Counted from the first letter of the stretch, positions 1 through 8,244 are shown. The stretch is 64,000 bases of DNA from an uncultured Bacteroidales bacterium (GCA_905235085.1 CAJOKD010000007.1:1-64000); one strand, 5' to 3'. Numbers and translations are program-made. Notes: a model not told the origin generated them from the sequence alone.

Positions 1-109
1 GGTCACGACAAGCTACGAAGAGCCCATGCCCGGCTATTATAACGTCGGGTTCGAGATTGCCGATGCCGCGGAGATGGATATAGTAACGACACTGTCTCCC
101 GTGAACTGA
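1..109 (+). CDS. C-terminal end of an unidentified protein (partial)
   Basis: An open frame enters from the left edge (codons from base 2) and stops at TGA 107-109, giving 35 residues that end in LSPVN. A strong intrinsic terminator lies about 75 bp downstream, as expected for a real 3' gene end. The fragment carries no recognisable motif and is too short to assign to a family. Confidence 0.55.
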   Translation, partial: VTTSYEEPMPGYYNVGFEIADAAEMDIVTTLSPVN

Positions 110-182
110 TGCCGCCCCCAATGTCGGGATTTTTGAGATTTCATGTTGGACGCTTAGGATTTCCTGATTCGGTGATAATAAT

Positions 183-229
183 AGGCCACAGACCGCTGTA
201 AGGGCGATTGGTGGCCTTTGTGTTTTTTT
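183..229 (+). terminator. Rho-independent terminator of the left-edge gene
   Basis: A perfect 7-bp stem, AGGCCAC (183-189) with GTGGCCT (211-217), is followed by a T-rich tract ending in seven T's. It closes the gene ending at 109. Confidence 0.75.
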
Positions 230-273
230 CGAGTTTGTAGTATATAAACTGAGTTTTGCATGCCCATCCGGCT

Positions 274-533
274 TTACTCGGCATCGTCATCCTTCACCCT
301 TTTCTTAGTCTGGGCAATGATGCTCCTCATCTTCTGCTTGGTCACTATCTGGGTGTCAGTCCTAAAGCTTGCGCTGCCGTGCAGATTGTTCGTGAGATCT
401 GTTCTGGTGTATGTAGGGATATAGCCTTCTCCAGCTACACTCAGGAAGTCCATAGAACGGAGTGTATCCACGATCTCATCCGTTGTAAAGTGTTTGCCGC
501 CACGGTTCAGTAATGGGCTGCTTGCCCAGGTTA
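274..533 (-). pseudogene. Transposase C-terminal remnant (IS1634-like DDE family)
   Basis: The minus strand reads LLNRGGKHFTTDEIVDTL, then FIPTYTRTDLTNNLHG-like and FRTDTQIVTKQKMRSI segments. By recollection this pattern is the C-terminal tail of IS1634/IS4-type DDE transposases of Bacteroidetes; I could not search for it. Only about 85 residues are open and an in-frame stop lies just upstream, so the catalytic domain is gone. It is a relic of an insertion sequence and not an active element. No terminal inverted repeats were identified. Confidence 0.45.
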
Positions 534-638
534 ACCTCCTTTAAAACCATATTTAAACACAATAAGGGTTACTAAGTGTTACAAATATTGAAATAATATT
601 TGACAAAAAAAGACCCTACGGGCCTTTCTAGTAAATAA

Positions 639-809
639 ACGAAATATTATACTGTCAAACTACCGAGGATATATTCCGTCTTTCTCGTTTCGATCGCCTT
701 CGGCGTCGTCGGTGCCCTCCTGATCGCAGTGATGTGGAATGCTCCTGCCACCGGATATGCCCGCTCCCAGAAGGTCATCGCCGAGATCCAGATTTCCCAG
801 GAAGGGTAG
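639..809 (+). pseudogene. 3' remnant of a membrane-protein gene
   Basis: After a stop at 636-638 the frame is open to TAG 807-809 without a suitable start codon. It reads one hydrophobic helix (YSVFLVSIAFGVVGALLIAV) and a short polar tail ending QISQEG. This looks like the last transmembrane segment and cytoplasmic tail of a transporter whose 5' part was lost, next to the transposase remnant. The transporter family cannot be named. The rest of 230-860 shows no other gene. Confidence 0.35.
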
Positions 810-863
810 CGTCTGGGAGAGCCGACGGACCGGGCAAGGCAGCGATTCTTCCACCAGACGGTG

Positions 864-894
864 TTGCAAAGATGGTTCTGATTTTATACCTTTG
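864..894 (+). promoter_or_regulatory. Bacteroidetes-type promoter of the GH39 gene
   Basis: TTG at 864-866, a 20-bp spacer, and TACCTTTG (TAnnTTTG) at 887-894. Transcription should start near 900, about 18 bases before the ATG at 918. This argues against the TTG start at 897. Confidence 0.6.
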
Positions 895-917
895 GCTTGA
901 AAACCAACCTTTATTCA

Positions 918-2315
918 ATGAAAATCAGATTGTTTCTTACATCCGTAGCGCTGCTTGGTACCGTCGCCCTTTCTGCCCAGATTGTCGTGGACCCCTCCCT
1001 CGCAGTCGGACCCGTCAAGCCGATGCACGGCGTCAACAATGGCCCGCTAAAGGCTGGGAAAAGTCAGACCAGAGGCAATTTTGACGACTATTGCGCCGCG
1101 CACATTCCTTTTGCCCGGACGCACGACGCGGCATTCTGTTCAAGCTATGGCGGCGAGCATACCGTGGACATCACCGCCATCTTTCCCGACTTCGACAAGG
1201 ACCCCGATGATCCGGCTTCTTACGACTTTACGATGACGGACGGTTATCTCAAGACCATCCGCGAAGCCGGCACCGAAGTCTTCTACCGTCTGGGCCAGAA
1301 AATTGAGCACGGAGAAAAGAAATATGGAATCATGCCCCCACCGGATTTCCTGAAGTGGGCTGTCATCTGCGAGCACCACATCATCCGTCACTACAACGAA
1401 GGCTGGGCCGGCGGATACCACTGGAACATCCGTTATTGGGAAATCTGGAACGAGCCGGACCTGGACGCCCGCAATGACGCCTGGAAGGTGAATCCGCGTA
1501 CCTGGGGTGGAAGCCCGGAACAGTTCTTCGCGTTTTACTCCCTTGCCGCCAAGCACTTGAAGTACTGTTTCCCTGACTTGAAAATCGGCGGCCCTGCCAT
1601 CGCCGGGGATGAGAAATGGGCCGAACGGTTTCTGTGCCATTTGCAGAAGAACCGGGTCCCTTTGGACTTCTTCTCCTGGCACAGCTATGCCGTCAAGCCG
1701 GAATCCGTCAGCGCCAAGGCTGACAGGATTCGCGCCCTTTTGGACAAGTATGGCTATACCGATGCGGAATCCATCCTGAACGAGTGGAACTATGTCAAAG
1801 GCTGGTCCGACGAATACCTGTACTCCGTGCGTGCGATGAACAGCATCAAGGGTGCCAGTTTCATCGTTTCGGTGATGCAGGACTGCCAGGACAAGCCGGT
1901 GGATGCCCTGATGTATTATGACGCCCGGATCGGGACTTCCTTCAATGCCCTCTTCGACTTCTACACCCTCAAGCCGACCTCCTGCTACTATCCCTTCTAC
2001 GCCTGGTCCAAACTTGCCCGGTGCGGACAGCAAGTCGCCGTATCGGGAGTGGATGACCCGGAGCTGCATGTCACAGCCGCCCGGGACGACAAGGGAAGAC
2101 TGGGAATTCTGGTGACCCGATATACCGATGACAACAATGTGGTTGCGTCAAAGCCGGTCAGCCTGACCCTAAAAGGGATGCAGATCGGCGAAGCCGTCGG
2201 ACACCTGACGGACGCGGATCATCTCTTCACGGAAGTTCCCGTCCAGATCAGCGACGACACCCTTCACTTCCGTCTTGAACCCACCGCGTTTCTTTACTTG
2301 ACCCTCGTTCCATGA
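918..2315 (+). CDS. Secreted glycoside hydrolase, family 39-like
   Basis: This 465-residue protein has a Sec signal (MKIRLFLTSVALLGTVALSA, cut before Gln21) and a TIM-barrel clan GH-A fold. WEIWNEPD places the acid/base at Glu179 and ILNEWNY the nucleophile at Glu289, the pattern of GH39 (beta-xylosidases, alpha-L-iduronidases and relatives). A C-terminal beta-sandwich of about 100 residues follows. The substrate cannot be fixed from sequence; xylose-, arabinose- or galactose-containing plant glycans are plausible. ATG 918 is chosen over TTG 897 because the signal peptide and promoter fit it. It stands alone between relic sequences and is probably monocistronic. Confidence 0.8.
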   Translation: MKIRLFLTSVALLGTVALSAQIVVDPSLAVGPVKPMHGVNNGPLKAGKSQTRGNFDDYCAAHIPFARTHDAAFCSSYGGEHTVDITAIFPDFDKDPDDPASYDFTMTDGYLKTIREAGTEVFYRLGQKIEHGEKKYGIMPPPDFLKWAVICEHHIIRHYNEGWAGGYHWNIRYWEIWNEPDLDARNDAWKVNPRTWGGSPEQFFAFYSLAAKHLKYCFPDLKIGGPAIAGDEKWAERFLCHLQKNRVPLDFFSWHSYAVKPESVSAKADRIRALLDKYGYTDAESILNEWNYVKGWSDEYLYSVRAMNSIKGASFIVSVMQDCQDKPVDALMYYDARIGTSFNALFDFYTLKPTSCYYPFYAWSKLARCGQQVAVSGVDDPELHVTAARDDKGRLGILVTRYTDDNNVVASKPVSLTLKGMQIGEAVGHLTDADHLFTEVPVQISDDTLHFRLEPTAFLYLTLVP

Positions 2316-2398
2316 AAGACTCCTCCCCACCTGTCGTAAGCCGATAGAGGTCCCATACATGCTGTCGCCCGTCCGGGATTGCCGACCGACCAGCCCCG

Positions 2399-2432
2399 TT
2401 GCGGGGCAAAAATCCCTCGATTTGCCCCGCAA
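2399..2432. repeat. Perfect 12-bp inverted repeat downstream of GH39
   Basis: TTGCGGGGCAAA (2399-2410) and TTTGCCCCGCAA (2421-2432) are separated by 10 bp. There is no T-run on either side, so it is not a standard terminator, although it could stabilise the GH39 mRNA 3' end. Confidence 0.6.
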
Positions 2433-2498
2433 TGTGAGGCCGGACAGGTTAGACAGGACGGGGCGAGATTCTGAGGGCCCTCAGATGAGTTTTTCGTT

Positions 2499-2551
2499 TG
2501 GTACCGGGTAGGAGAATCGAACTCCTATTGCAAGATTGAGAATCTTGAGTG
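2499..2551 (-). other. tRNA 3' half (Glu-CUC-like), probable relic attachment site
   Basis: On the minus strand there is an anticodon arm CAAGA-TTCTCAA-TCTTG (anticodon CTC), a 4-nt variable loop CAAT, a T-arm AGGAG-TTCGATT-CTCCT, an acceptor strand ACCCGGT, discriminator A and encoded CCA. The 5' half is missing: instead of a D-arm and an ACCGGGT acceptor strand there is coding-like sequence. A 3' half tRNA is the usual footprint of tyrosine-recombinase integration into a tRNA gene. No intact partner tRNA or integrase lies in the window. Confidence 0.6.
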
Positions 2552-2706
2552 CTACTGATTCTCAATACATTGCGCGATATCGTAAAACGTGGCGGCTTCA
2601 ATAAATAGTATAAATCATTTACTTTTCCGGCCTTATCCATGATTGACTCGTCTATTTCTCCGTTCTCCGGTGTGTATTGAATCAGGGAATAGCCGACGAG
2701 TTGCAT
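2552..2706 (-). pseudogene. Frameshifted small ORF next to the half tRNA
   Basis: The minus strand begins MQLVGYSLIQYTPENG and runs to KVNDLYY, where one missing T would shift it into a frame reading FIEAATFYDIAQCIENQ and then a stop at 2552-2554, exactly abutting the tRNA half. Uncorrected, the frame runs nonsensically through the tRNA sequence. It looks like a 51-residue protein or C-terminus of a mobile-element gene, now broken. Function unknown. Confidence 0.35.
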
Positions 2707-2731
2707 CTACTCGGGTATCGGGATATAAGAA

Positions 2732-2752
2732 ATCCCCGGACGGGCCGGGGAT
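2732..2752. repeat. GC-rich palindrome, copy 1
   Basis: ATCCCCGG-ACGGG-CCGGGGAT, a perfect 8-bp stem. It resembles the palindromes at 3259-3279 and 23621-23639. Confidence 0.55.
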
Positions 2753-2771
2753 GTATTGTTATGATACTTGA

Positions 2772-3083
2772 TTACAAGCACGGCACCATATATAGCGGGA
2801 TGTACAAGTAATTGCCATCTTTCTTTACGTCACCGGTGTGGACGATATAGGCCTGTGCCAGGTGCGTGGAGTATTTATTGATGCATTTCTCCAGGGATGT
2901 GGTGGTGAATCCAGTAGAAGATTTTACCTCGATAGGAGAAATGTTGTGTCGGCTGGTGATAGCCTTCTTAGAGATGAGGAAGTCAATCTCCATCCTGTCA
3001 TCTTTGTTCTCGCGTGAAGGGTTGGAGTAGAAGAAGAGCTTGCAGCCGATGGCGGTGAGCATCTGGGCAACGACGTTTTCCAT
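2772..3083 (-). pseudogene. DUF4143 ATPase, C-terminal fragment
   Basis: These 103 residues (ENVVAQML..., SRENKDDRMEIDFLI, ISPIEVKSS) match the end of AAA_14/DUF4143 ATP-binding proteins, which are normally about 400-450 residues. The D-x(n)-E-V-K layout is the PD-(D/E)XK-like nuclease core of DUF4143. The Walker A/B ATPase domain is absent and the region upstream (3084-3315) has no open frame for it, so this is a truncated relic. The surrounding sequence is richer in AT than its neighbours, consistent with acquired DNA. Confidence 0.6.
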
Positions 3084-3100
3084 ATATCTTTCTTTTCATC

Positions 3101-3177
3101 ACGAAATCAAGCTTTGGTTTTTAAAAAATCTACACGGAATCAAACTTGTCTGTTCTGCCATTTCTACACGAAATCAA
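3101..3177. repeat. Three direct repeats ACGRAATCAA
   Basis: ACGAAATCAA at 3101 and 3168 and ACGGAATCAA at 3134, spaced 33 and 34 bp. They lie just upstream (minus-strand sense) of the DUF4143 fragment. Confidence 0.5.
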
Positions 3178-3258
3178 GGCAAAGATATGGATTTATGTTT
3201 ATTTCTGCAATTCAGTGTGTCCGGCCCGGGGTCGTAGCTGGCATGACCAGGAATTGAG

Positions 3259-3279
3259 ATGCCCGACCGGGCCGGGCAT
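3259..3279. repeat. GC-rich palindrome, copy 2
   Basis: ATGCCCG and CGGGCAT flank a 7-bp centre, followed by GACG. Related CCGGGCATGA sequence recurs at 24173-24184. The rest of 3180-3315 shows no gene. Confidence 0.5.
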
Positions 3280-3315
3280 GACGTGAGGGCTGGGGATGAC
3301 GTGGGGTGGAGTGGT

Positions 3316-4611
3316 TTATTCCGCGTAGAAGAGATTGCGCTTGGGGAATTTGGTGGAATAGTCTTCCCTGAGTGATTCGAAGAGGGCTGTGGTGAACTTG
3401 GCTAAGGCGGGACCTTTGTAGGTGCTGGTGTTGGTGATGAATACCCAGCATTCTCCGTCAGGGAAATACTTCACGAGGGCGCTGGTGCCGGCGAAGGTGC
3501 CGGTCCTGGTCCACTCTCCCGTAGGCTTGGTGTCGTTCCAGCCGAGGGAATAGGTGTCATCGTCGAAATATTCGGTCATCGCATCGACGCTTTCCTTGCT
3601 GATGATGTCCGGAACTTCCGGTTTTCCGTCGATTGAAGCCACCAGGAGGGCGATCTCAGGGGTCGACGCCACCCAGGCGCCGGCACCCGAAAGACCGGCC
3701 ACGTTGTTGCCGCCGTAGCATCTGGTGACCTTCCTTCCGCTGTTGTTGAATTCCTCGGCAGGCTGGTCGTCCTTCTGGCAGTAGTACCGTACTTCCTCTG
3801 GAAACTTGTCCTTGTAATAGTTGCCTCCGATCCTGAATCCGTAGCATCCGGCAGGATGAAGGACATTCTCCTGGATGAACTCCTCGTAAGTCATCCCGCT
3901 GACCTTCTCTATGACCATCGAAAGCGCCAGGTAGCCGAAATTCGAATAATCCTGCCAAGTTCCGGGCTCGAATTTCAAAGGTCTCTTGAGCTGGACCACC
4001 ATCAGCTGTTCCTGCGTCGGGACTGTCTTCCAGTGGTTCTGCATCATTATCCATCTGGTGGAAAACATCGGGTCGCCGCCCTTCTTGGAGAAGCCGGCCT
4101 TGTGGCGCAACAGGTCTTCCACAGTGATCTTGTAATAGAGAGGATCGGCAATCGCGGCATTATAGAGGGAATCGTCGAGGATGCCGTCCGGGCCGAATAC
4201 GGTGCTGCTCAGAGAGAGTTCACCCCTTTCCTGAAGGACCATTATCCCGGTAGCTGTGACAAGCTTCGAGACCGATGCCATCCTGAGGATGTTGCCAGGC
4301 AGCATCCTCTTCTTCGTATCCGCCCATCCGTATCCCTTGGCGAACAGGAGTGAGTCGTTGCGCATTATCGACAGGGATGCTCCCTGGAGTCCCCAAAGGT
4401 TGAGGTACTGGCGGACTTTAAGGTCGAAACCGAGCAGGGAGGAGGTGTCCGACATCTCGTTCGTGAGAGTCTCGTTCAGGTTGACGGGGAGTTTCGGATC
4501 ATCTTTATGGAGCCTGCCTGTGCCTGCGAGCGAAGCGACACCGACTGCCGCCAGGACTGCGGCGGTGACCCCTATCACTAACCTGCCTGCCTTTGATACG
4601 CTCATTCCCAT
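3316..4611 (-). CDS. Serine hydrolase of the beta-lactamase/D-alanyl-carboxypeptidase-like family
   Basis: This 431-residue protein has an N-terminal hydrophobic segment (about residues 10-30, signal or anchor) and a Beta-lactamase (PF00144) domain. The catalytic SxxK is SVSK at 113-116 and the YxN motif appears as DYSNFGY. Members include class C beta-lactamases, DD-peptidases and esterases. Without closer homology the substrate is open, and antibiotic resistance should not be assumed. It is the last gene of a minus-strand operon, 8 bp after the cytidylate-kinase-like gene. Confidence 0.8.
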   Translation of the reverse strand: MGMSVSKAGRLVIGVTAAVLAAVGVASLAGTGRLHKDDPKLPVNLNETLTNEMSDTSSLLGFDLKVRQYLNLWGLQGASLSIMRNDSLLFAKGYGWADTKKRMLPGNILRMASVSKLVTATGIMVLQERGELSLSSTVFGPDGILDDSLYNAAIADPLYYKITVEDLLRHKAGFSKKGGDPMFSTRWIMMQNHWKTVPTQEQLMVVQLKRPLKFEPGTWQDYSNFGYLALSMVIEKVSGMTYEEFIQENVLHPAGCYGFRIGGNYYKDKFPEEVRYYCQKDDQPAEEFNNSGRKVTRCYGGNNVAGLSGAGAWVASTPEIALLVASIDGKPEVPDIISKESVDAMTEYFDDDTYSLGWNDTKPTGEWTRTGTFAGTSALVKYFPDGECWVFITNTSTYKGPALAKFTTALFESLREDYSTKFPKRNLFYAE

Positions 4612-4619
4612 ACCTCCCG

Positions 4620-5234
4620 TTATTTGATAAGCCCGGCTTCCTTGCCGAAAGCTATGATAAAATCAGCCGTACCTTCAATTCCGAGCAATGAGGAATCGAC
4701 GCAGAGATCGTAGTCCTGAGCCGAACCCCAGTTGCCGAAAGTGAAGAAGTTGTAATATGTCGACCTTGTGCGGTCCTGCCGTTCTATCCTCGTCCGTGCC
4801 TCTTCTTCTTCCAGTCCGGTCCGCTCGGCCACCCTGCGGACCCTGTCTTCCAGAGGTGCGGTGATGAACACGTCGAGGCACTCCATATCCCTCAGGATGT
4901 AGTTGGAACATCTGCCTACGAATATCCCAGATTCTTTTCCAGCGATATTCCTGATCACCTCGCTCTGGATCTTGAACAGTTCGTTGTCTCCGACATAGTT
5001 CTGTGCCGACCCGAACCTCATATTCCCGAAGAACGAGGAAAATCCCCAGATGCTGCGCTTCTCGTCGCTACGCTCGAAAAGCTCCTTGCTGAAGCCGCTT
5101 TCCTCAGCAGCCTTGGATATAAGTTCGTTGTCATAGACTCTTATGCCGAGCTTCTCTCCTATCTTGATAGCGACCTGCTTGCCGCCGCTGCCGAATTCCC
5201 GGCCGATGTTGATCAATATCCTTTTCTCGTCCAT
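4620..5234 (-). CDS. Cytidylate kinase-like family protein
   Basis: 204 residues, beginning MDEKRILINIGREFGSGGK, whose P-loop-like GREFGSGG is diagnostic of the cytidylate-kinase-like family PF13189. Conserved GRCSNYIL and a basic lid segment (RVRRVAERTG, RIERQDRTRSTYYNFF) follow. It is a P-loop phosphotransferase; the true substrate is unproven and the housekeeping CMP kinase would be a different gene. It sits between the MATE and serine-hydrolase genes with 8-bp gaps, so it is co-transcribed. Confidence 0.8.
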   Translation of the reverse strand: MDEKRILINIGREFGSGGKQVAIKIGEKLGIRVYDNELISKAAEESGFSKELFERSDEKRSIWGFSSFFGNMRFGSAQNYVGDNELFKIQSEVIRNIAGKESGIFVGRCSNYILRDMECLDVFITAPLEDRVRRVAERTGLEEEEARTRIERQDRTRSTYYNFFTFGNWGSAQDYDLCVDSSLLGIEGTADFIIAFGKEAGLIK

Positions 5235-5242
5235 AGTGTGGG

Positions 5243-6640
5243 CTATCTTATATTGCTGCCGAGCAGGTCAGGCTCGGCCCCGTCCCTGAGTTTGCTGAAC
5301 TTCCGGAACAGGTTGTGGATCAGTATCAAAGTTGTGATGCAGGCGAGCGCATCGCTGCAAGGGAAAGCAAAAAACACGCCGCGGATATCCAGGAACGACG
5401 GCAGGATGTATATCATCGGCACCAGGAACAGGAGCTGGCGGGAGAGGGACAGGAATATCGATTTCCTGACCATTCCCAAGCTCTGGAAGAAGTTGGAGGA
5501 TACCATCTGCCAACCCACGAGCGGGACCAGCGGGTTCATCGCCCTGATTCCACGGTCGGCTATGTCCTTCAGCTGAGGGTCGGATGTGAATATGCCGACC
5601 ATCAGGTCAGGAAACAGCTCGGAAGCCAGGAACCACAGCATACATATCCCGGTCGCCCAAAGGGCAGTGAGCCCATAGACTCTCTTCACCCTTGAGTACA
5701 GGCGAGCCCCGAAATTGTATCCTGCTATCGGCTGCATTCCCTGGTTGAACCCCATTATCACCATTATGAACAGGAAATTGATCCTGTTGACGATGCCATA
5801 GGCGCCCAGGGCGAGGTCTCCGCCGTATTTGAGCAGCTGCTGGTTGATGAACATCGTCACGATGCAGGAAGCTGCGTTCATCAGGAACGGCCCCAGGCCG
5901 ATGGAAAGGGAGTCCTTGGCGATCCTCCAGTCCAGGGCGAAGACCTTATTCGGCAGATGGAGCAGGTTCTCTTTCCTGGTGAAGTAGCGCAATGAATATG
6001 ACAGTGCGAGTACCTGGCAAAGGATGGTGGCAAGCGCCGCGCCCCTGATCCCCATCTTGAAGACGAAGATGAACACCGGATCCAGGATCGTGTTGGAAAT
6101 CACCGTGAACAGGGTGAGCCCCATCGCCAGCCTGGGATTGCCGGCAGACCGTATCATACTGTTCAGCCCGAAATACAGATGGGAGAATACGTTACCCAGG
6201 AGGATGATTATCATATAGTCCCGGGCGAAACCGATCGTGTTGCCGCTGGCCCCGAAGAAGTACAGTATCCTGTCCAGGAAAGGGAAGCATAGCAGGATGA
6301 ACAACAATCCGGTTATGCAGTTGAGTGTCACTACGTTGGCCAGGACCTTGTTGGAAGCTTCATAGTTCTTCTGCCCTAGGAGTACCGAGACAAGTGTGGA
6401 GCCGCCTACGCCTACGAGGGTCCCCAGGGCGGTGCTCAGGTTCATCAGCGGGAAGCAGACGGCAAGCCCGGACAGCGCGAGGGATCCTGTTTCGGGGATG
6501 TGCCCGATGAACATACTGTCCACCATATTATACAGAGAAGAGGCAGTCATGGCAATGATGCCAGGAACTGCGTACTTCTTCAGCAGCTTGCCGATTCCTT
6601 CGCTGCCAAGTTCGGTAGGTGCCGAGTGGGCTTTAGTCAT
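5243..6640 (-). CDS. MATE family efflux transporter
   Basis: 465 residues with about 12 transmembrane helices in two six-helix halves. The start (GSEGIGKLLKKYAVPGIIAM, NMVDSMFIGH) and the second-half GFNQGMQPIAGYNFGA motif are typical of MATE sodium or proton drug/metabolite antiporters (MatE, PF01554, twice). It exports cationic compounds or metabolites across the inner membrane; the substrate is unknown. It lies 9 bp after the FKBP lipoprotein gene in the operon. Confidence 0.88.
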   Translation of the reverse strand: MTKAHSAPTELGSEGIGKLLKKYAVPGIIAMTASSLYNMVDSMFIGHIPETGSLALSGLAVCFPLMNLSTALGTLVGVGGSTLVSVLLGQKNYEASNKVLANVVTLNCITGLLFILLCFPFLDRILYFFGASGNTIGFARDYMIIILLGNVFSHLYFGLNSMIRSAGNPRLAMGLTLFTVISNTILDPVFIFVFKMGIRGAALATILCQVLALSYSLRYFTRKENLLHLPNKVFALDWRIAKDSLSIGLGPFLMNAASCIVTMFINQQLLKYGGDLALGAYGIVNRINFLFIMVIMGFNQGMQPIAGYNFGARLYSRVKRVYGLTALWATGICMLWFLASELFPDLMVGIFTSDPQLKDIADRGIRAMNPLVPLVGWQMVSSNFFQSLGMVRKSIFLSLSRQLLFLVPMIYILPSFLDIRGVFFAFPCSDALACITTLILIHNLFRKFSKLRDGAEPDLLGSNIR

Positions 6641-6649
6641 CTTGAGCTT

Positions 6650-7687
6650 CTATTCCGTATAGTCAACGACCTCGATTTCGAAAATGATTGGGGCGAAACG
6701 TGGGATAGCGTCTCCGCTGCCGCTGTAGCCGTATCCCAAAGAGGAATAGAACGCGCAGATGCCTTTCTCGTGGGCTTTCAGCCCGGAGAGGCAGTACGAG
6801 AATCCATCCACCAGGGTAGTACCGCTGCTGCTGGAAGAGGCAGCCATCGTGGTCTCCTTGAAGTCCTCTTTCTTCGTTACGTATCTCGGAGCGTACGTGG
6901 TGCCTGGAGAATACAGTCCGTAGACCTTGGCAGTGTCCTCCACGTTGGTATCGAATACCTTACCGTTCAGCAGGCGGCCGGTGTAGTTGATGTAGAAAGT
7001 GGTGTCCTTCGGGAAGGAAGCCGTGTCGGTAGGCTCCTTGACCTGCTTGTAGTAATAACCGAACATCGTGGAATCCACTCCGCCCATATTCTCTGCCACG
7101 TATTTCTCGAGAGCATCCACCTGCCACTCATCGATGTCGTCGGTGATGTCGGTGATGTGGATCGTGTAGATAATATTCTCTCCGGAGCTCTTCTTTAGGT
7201 ATTCCTCCGCGGTGTCGTAATCCTGGGTGACGTTGAGCCATCCGGGGATTACCGCAGTCCTGGTGCCTCCGACCCTCATTCCGCGTATCATATCGATTAC
7301 GCCGGCCTGGGTATAGCTCTTCAGGTTGAAGATCCACACCGGTCCGTAATACTTGGAGTTGGAGAACGTGCCGATCCGCCTTGCGGTCATTTCATCAGTG
7401 GTTCCGTTGATATTCCCGTCGAGGTCCCTGGAAGTATATTCGCAGAGGATGTACAGATCGTCATCGGTCAAGACCTGGCCGGTTCCCGGCTGGTCGTCGA
7501 TGATGTACACTCCCAGTCCGGTAGAAGTGGCGGACGGATGGTTGACGCTCATCCAGGCATCGAAGAACGCCTTGTTGTCTGCGTTGGTTTCCGAAGAACC
7601 TTCCTTTGCGCAGGAAGCGGCGACGGCCATTGCTGCCAGGATGGCGTAAACCGAGAGTATGTTTCTGGATATATTCATCTGATTCAT
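6650..7687 (-). CDS. FKBP-type peptidyl-prolyl isomerase, lipoprotein
   Basis: The protein starts at MNQMNISRNILSVYAIL and has a lipobox ending AVAASC, so it is predicted to be a periplasm-facing lipoprotein of about 345 residues. Two FKBP-like segments are visible: a divergent one around residues 60-150 and a C-terminal one with FYINYTGRLLNGKVFDTN, GLKAHEKG and FEIEVVDY. It probably helps folding of periplasmic or outer-membrane proteins. The open frame extends far upstream, but only the start at 7687 (or 7678) gives a signal peptide and avoids overlapping the preceding FKBP gene. Confidence 0.8.
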   Translation of the reverse strand: MNQMNISRNILSVYAILAAMAVAASCAKEGSSETNADNKAFFDAWMSVNHPSATSTGLGVYIIDDQPGTGQVLTDDDLYILCEYTSRDLDGNINGTTDEMTARRIGTFSNSKYYGPVWIFNLKSYTQAGVIDMIRGMRVGGTRTAVIPGWLNVTQDYDTAEEYLKKSSGENIIYTIHITDITDDIDEWQVDALEKYVAENMGGVDSTMFGYYYKQVKEPTDTASFPKDTTFYINYTGRLLNGKVFDTNVEDTAKVYGLYSPGTTYAPRYVTKKEDFKETTMAASSSSSGTTLVDGFSYCLSGLKAHEKGICAFYSSLGYGYSGSGDAIPRFAPIIFEIEVVDYTE

Positions 7688-7692
7688 GTTTT

Positions 7693-8244
7693 CTAGTTGT
7701 TGCTGACGCTCTTTATCCACAAATGGTAGGCCAATGCGGCGTTCCTCGGGATGGTGCCTACTATCTTGCCTCCGAAGCCGTGCTTGCCGCTGAACAAGAC
7801 ATAGCACTCTTCTCCGCCCTTGACCCCGATCATTCCGTTCCGGAGGCCTTCCACTATTTCGTCCTCCGCCAGGTCGATTGTCTGGACCGCGAATACCGTG
7901 GAGTCCGAAACCGCCCAACCGATGGACTGTGCGAAAGTATCATAGTTGGTGGCAAACACGTTGTTGTTGCTCAGCGAGCCTGAGTTGAGGAAGTACCCGG
8001 CGTAGTAGAACGACACCGCGCCGCCTTCGCGCAGCTCTTCGCCTTGTCCCTCGGCTACCGTGACGCGAACGGAACCTTCGTTGCGGGTTATCGTGGCAGT
8101 CCCGTCTTTCTGGAGACTCTCCGCTATGGACTCAATGTATTTTTCCTGGTTGCCGTAAGTGGTCTTGAGTGCTTCCTTACCGCAGGAAACGGCAAGGAGG
8201 CATATCGCCACGGCAGCGGCGGATATGTAAAGAGAACTTCTCAT
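7693..8244 (-). CDS. FKBP-type peptidyl-prolyl isomerase-like lipoprotein
   Basis: 183 residues with a lipoprotein signal (MRSSLYISAAAVAICLLAVSC). FKBP features are FYYAGYFLNSG, VEGLRNGMIGVKGGEECYVLFSGKHGFGG and a hydrophobic C-terminal strand. It is a periplasmic folding helper, distinct from the larger FKBP encoded 5 bp downstream. Its ATG overlaps the nrnA-like stop by 4 bp, indicating translational coupling. Some active-site aromatics cannot be confirmed by eye, so activity may be reduced. Confidence 0.75.
   Translation of the reverse strand: MRSSLYISAAAVAICLLAVSCGKEALKTTYGNQEKYIESIAESLQKDGTATITRNEGSVRVTVAEGQGEELREGGAVSFYYAGYFLNSGSLSNNNVFATNYDTFAQSIGWAVSDSTVFAVQTIDLAEDEIVEGLRNGMIGVKGGEECYVLFSGKHGFGGKIVGTIPRNAALAYHLWIKSVSNN

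Noticed and set aside
256..513. Plus-strand 85-residue ORF opposite the transposase remnant
   Set aside because: No motif; the minus strand gives the recognisable transposase-like sequence.
1140..2069. Minus-strand ORF of 309 codons inside the GH39 gene
   Set aside because: Shadow frame: the plus-strand product has a signal peptide and both catalytic glutamates, while the minus-strand product has no motif.
2499..2551. Complete tRNA gene
   Set aside because: No 5' acceptor strand or D-arm can be found on either side; only the 3' half is present.
3101..3177. Possible CRISPR array
   Set aside because: Repeats are only 10 bp, three copies, with inexact spacing, and no cas genes are present.
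3316..4611. Antibiotic-resistance beta-lactamase
   Set aside because: SxxK and YxN are shared by many esterases and peptidases of this family; nothing in the sequence or context points to antibiotic hydrolysis.
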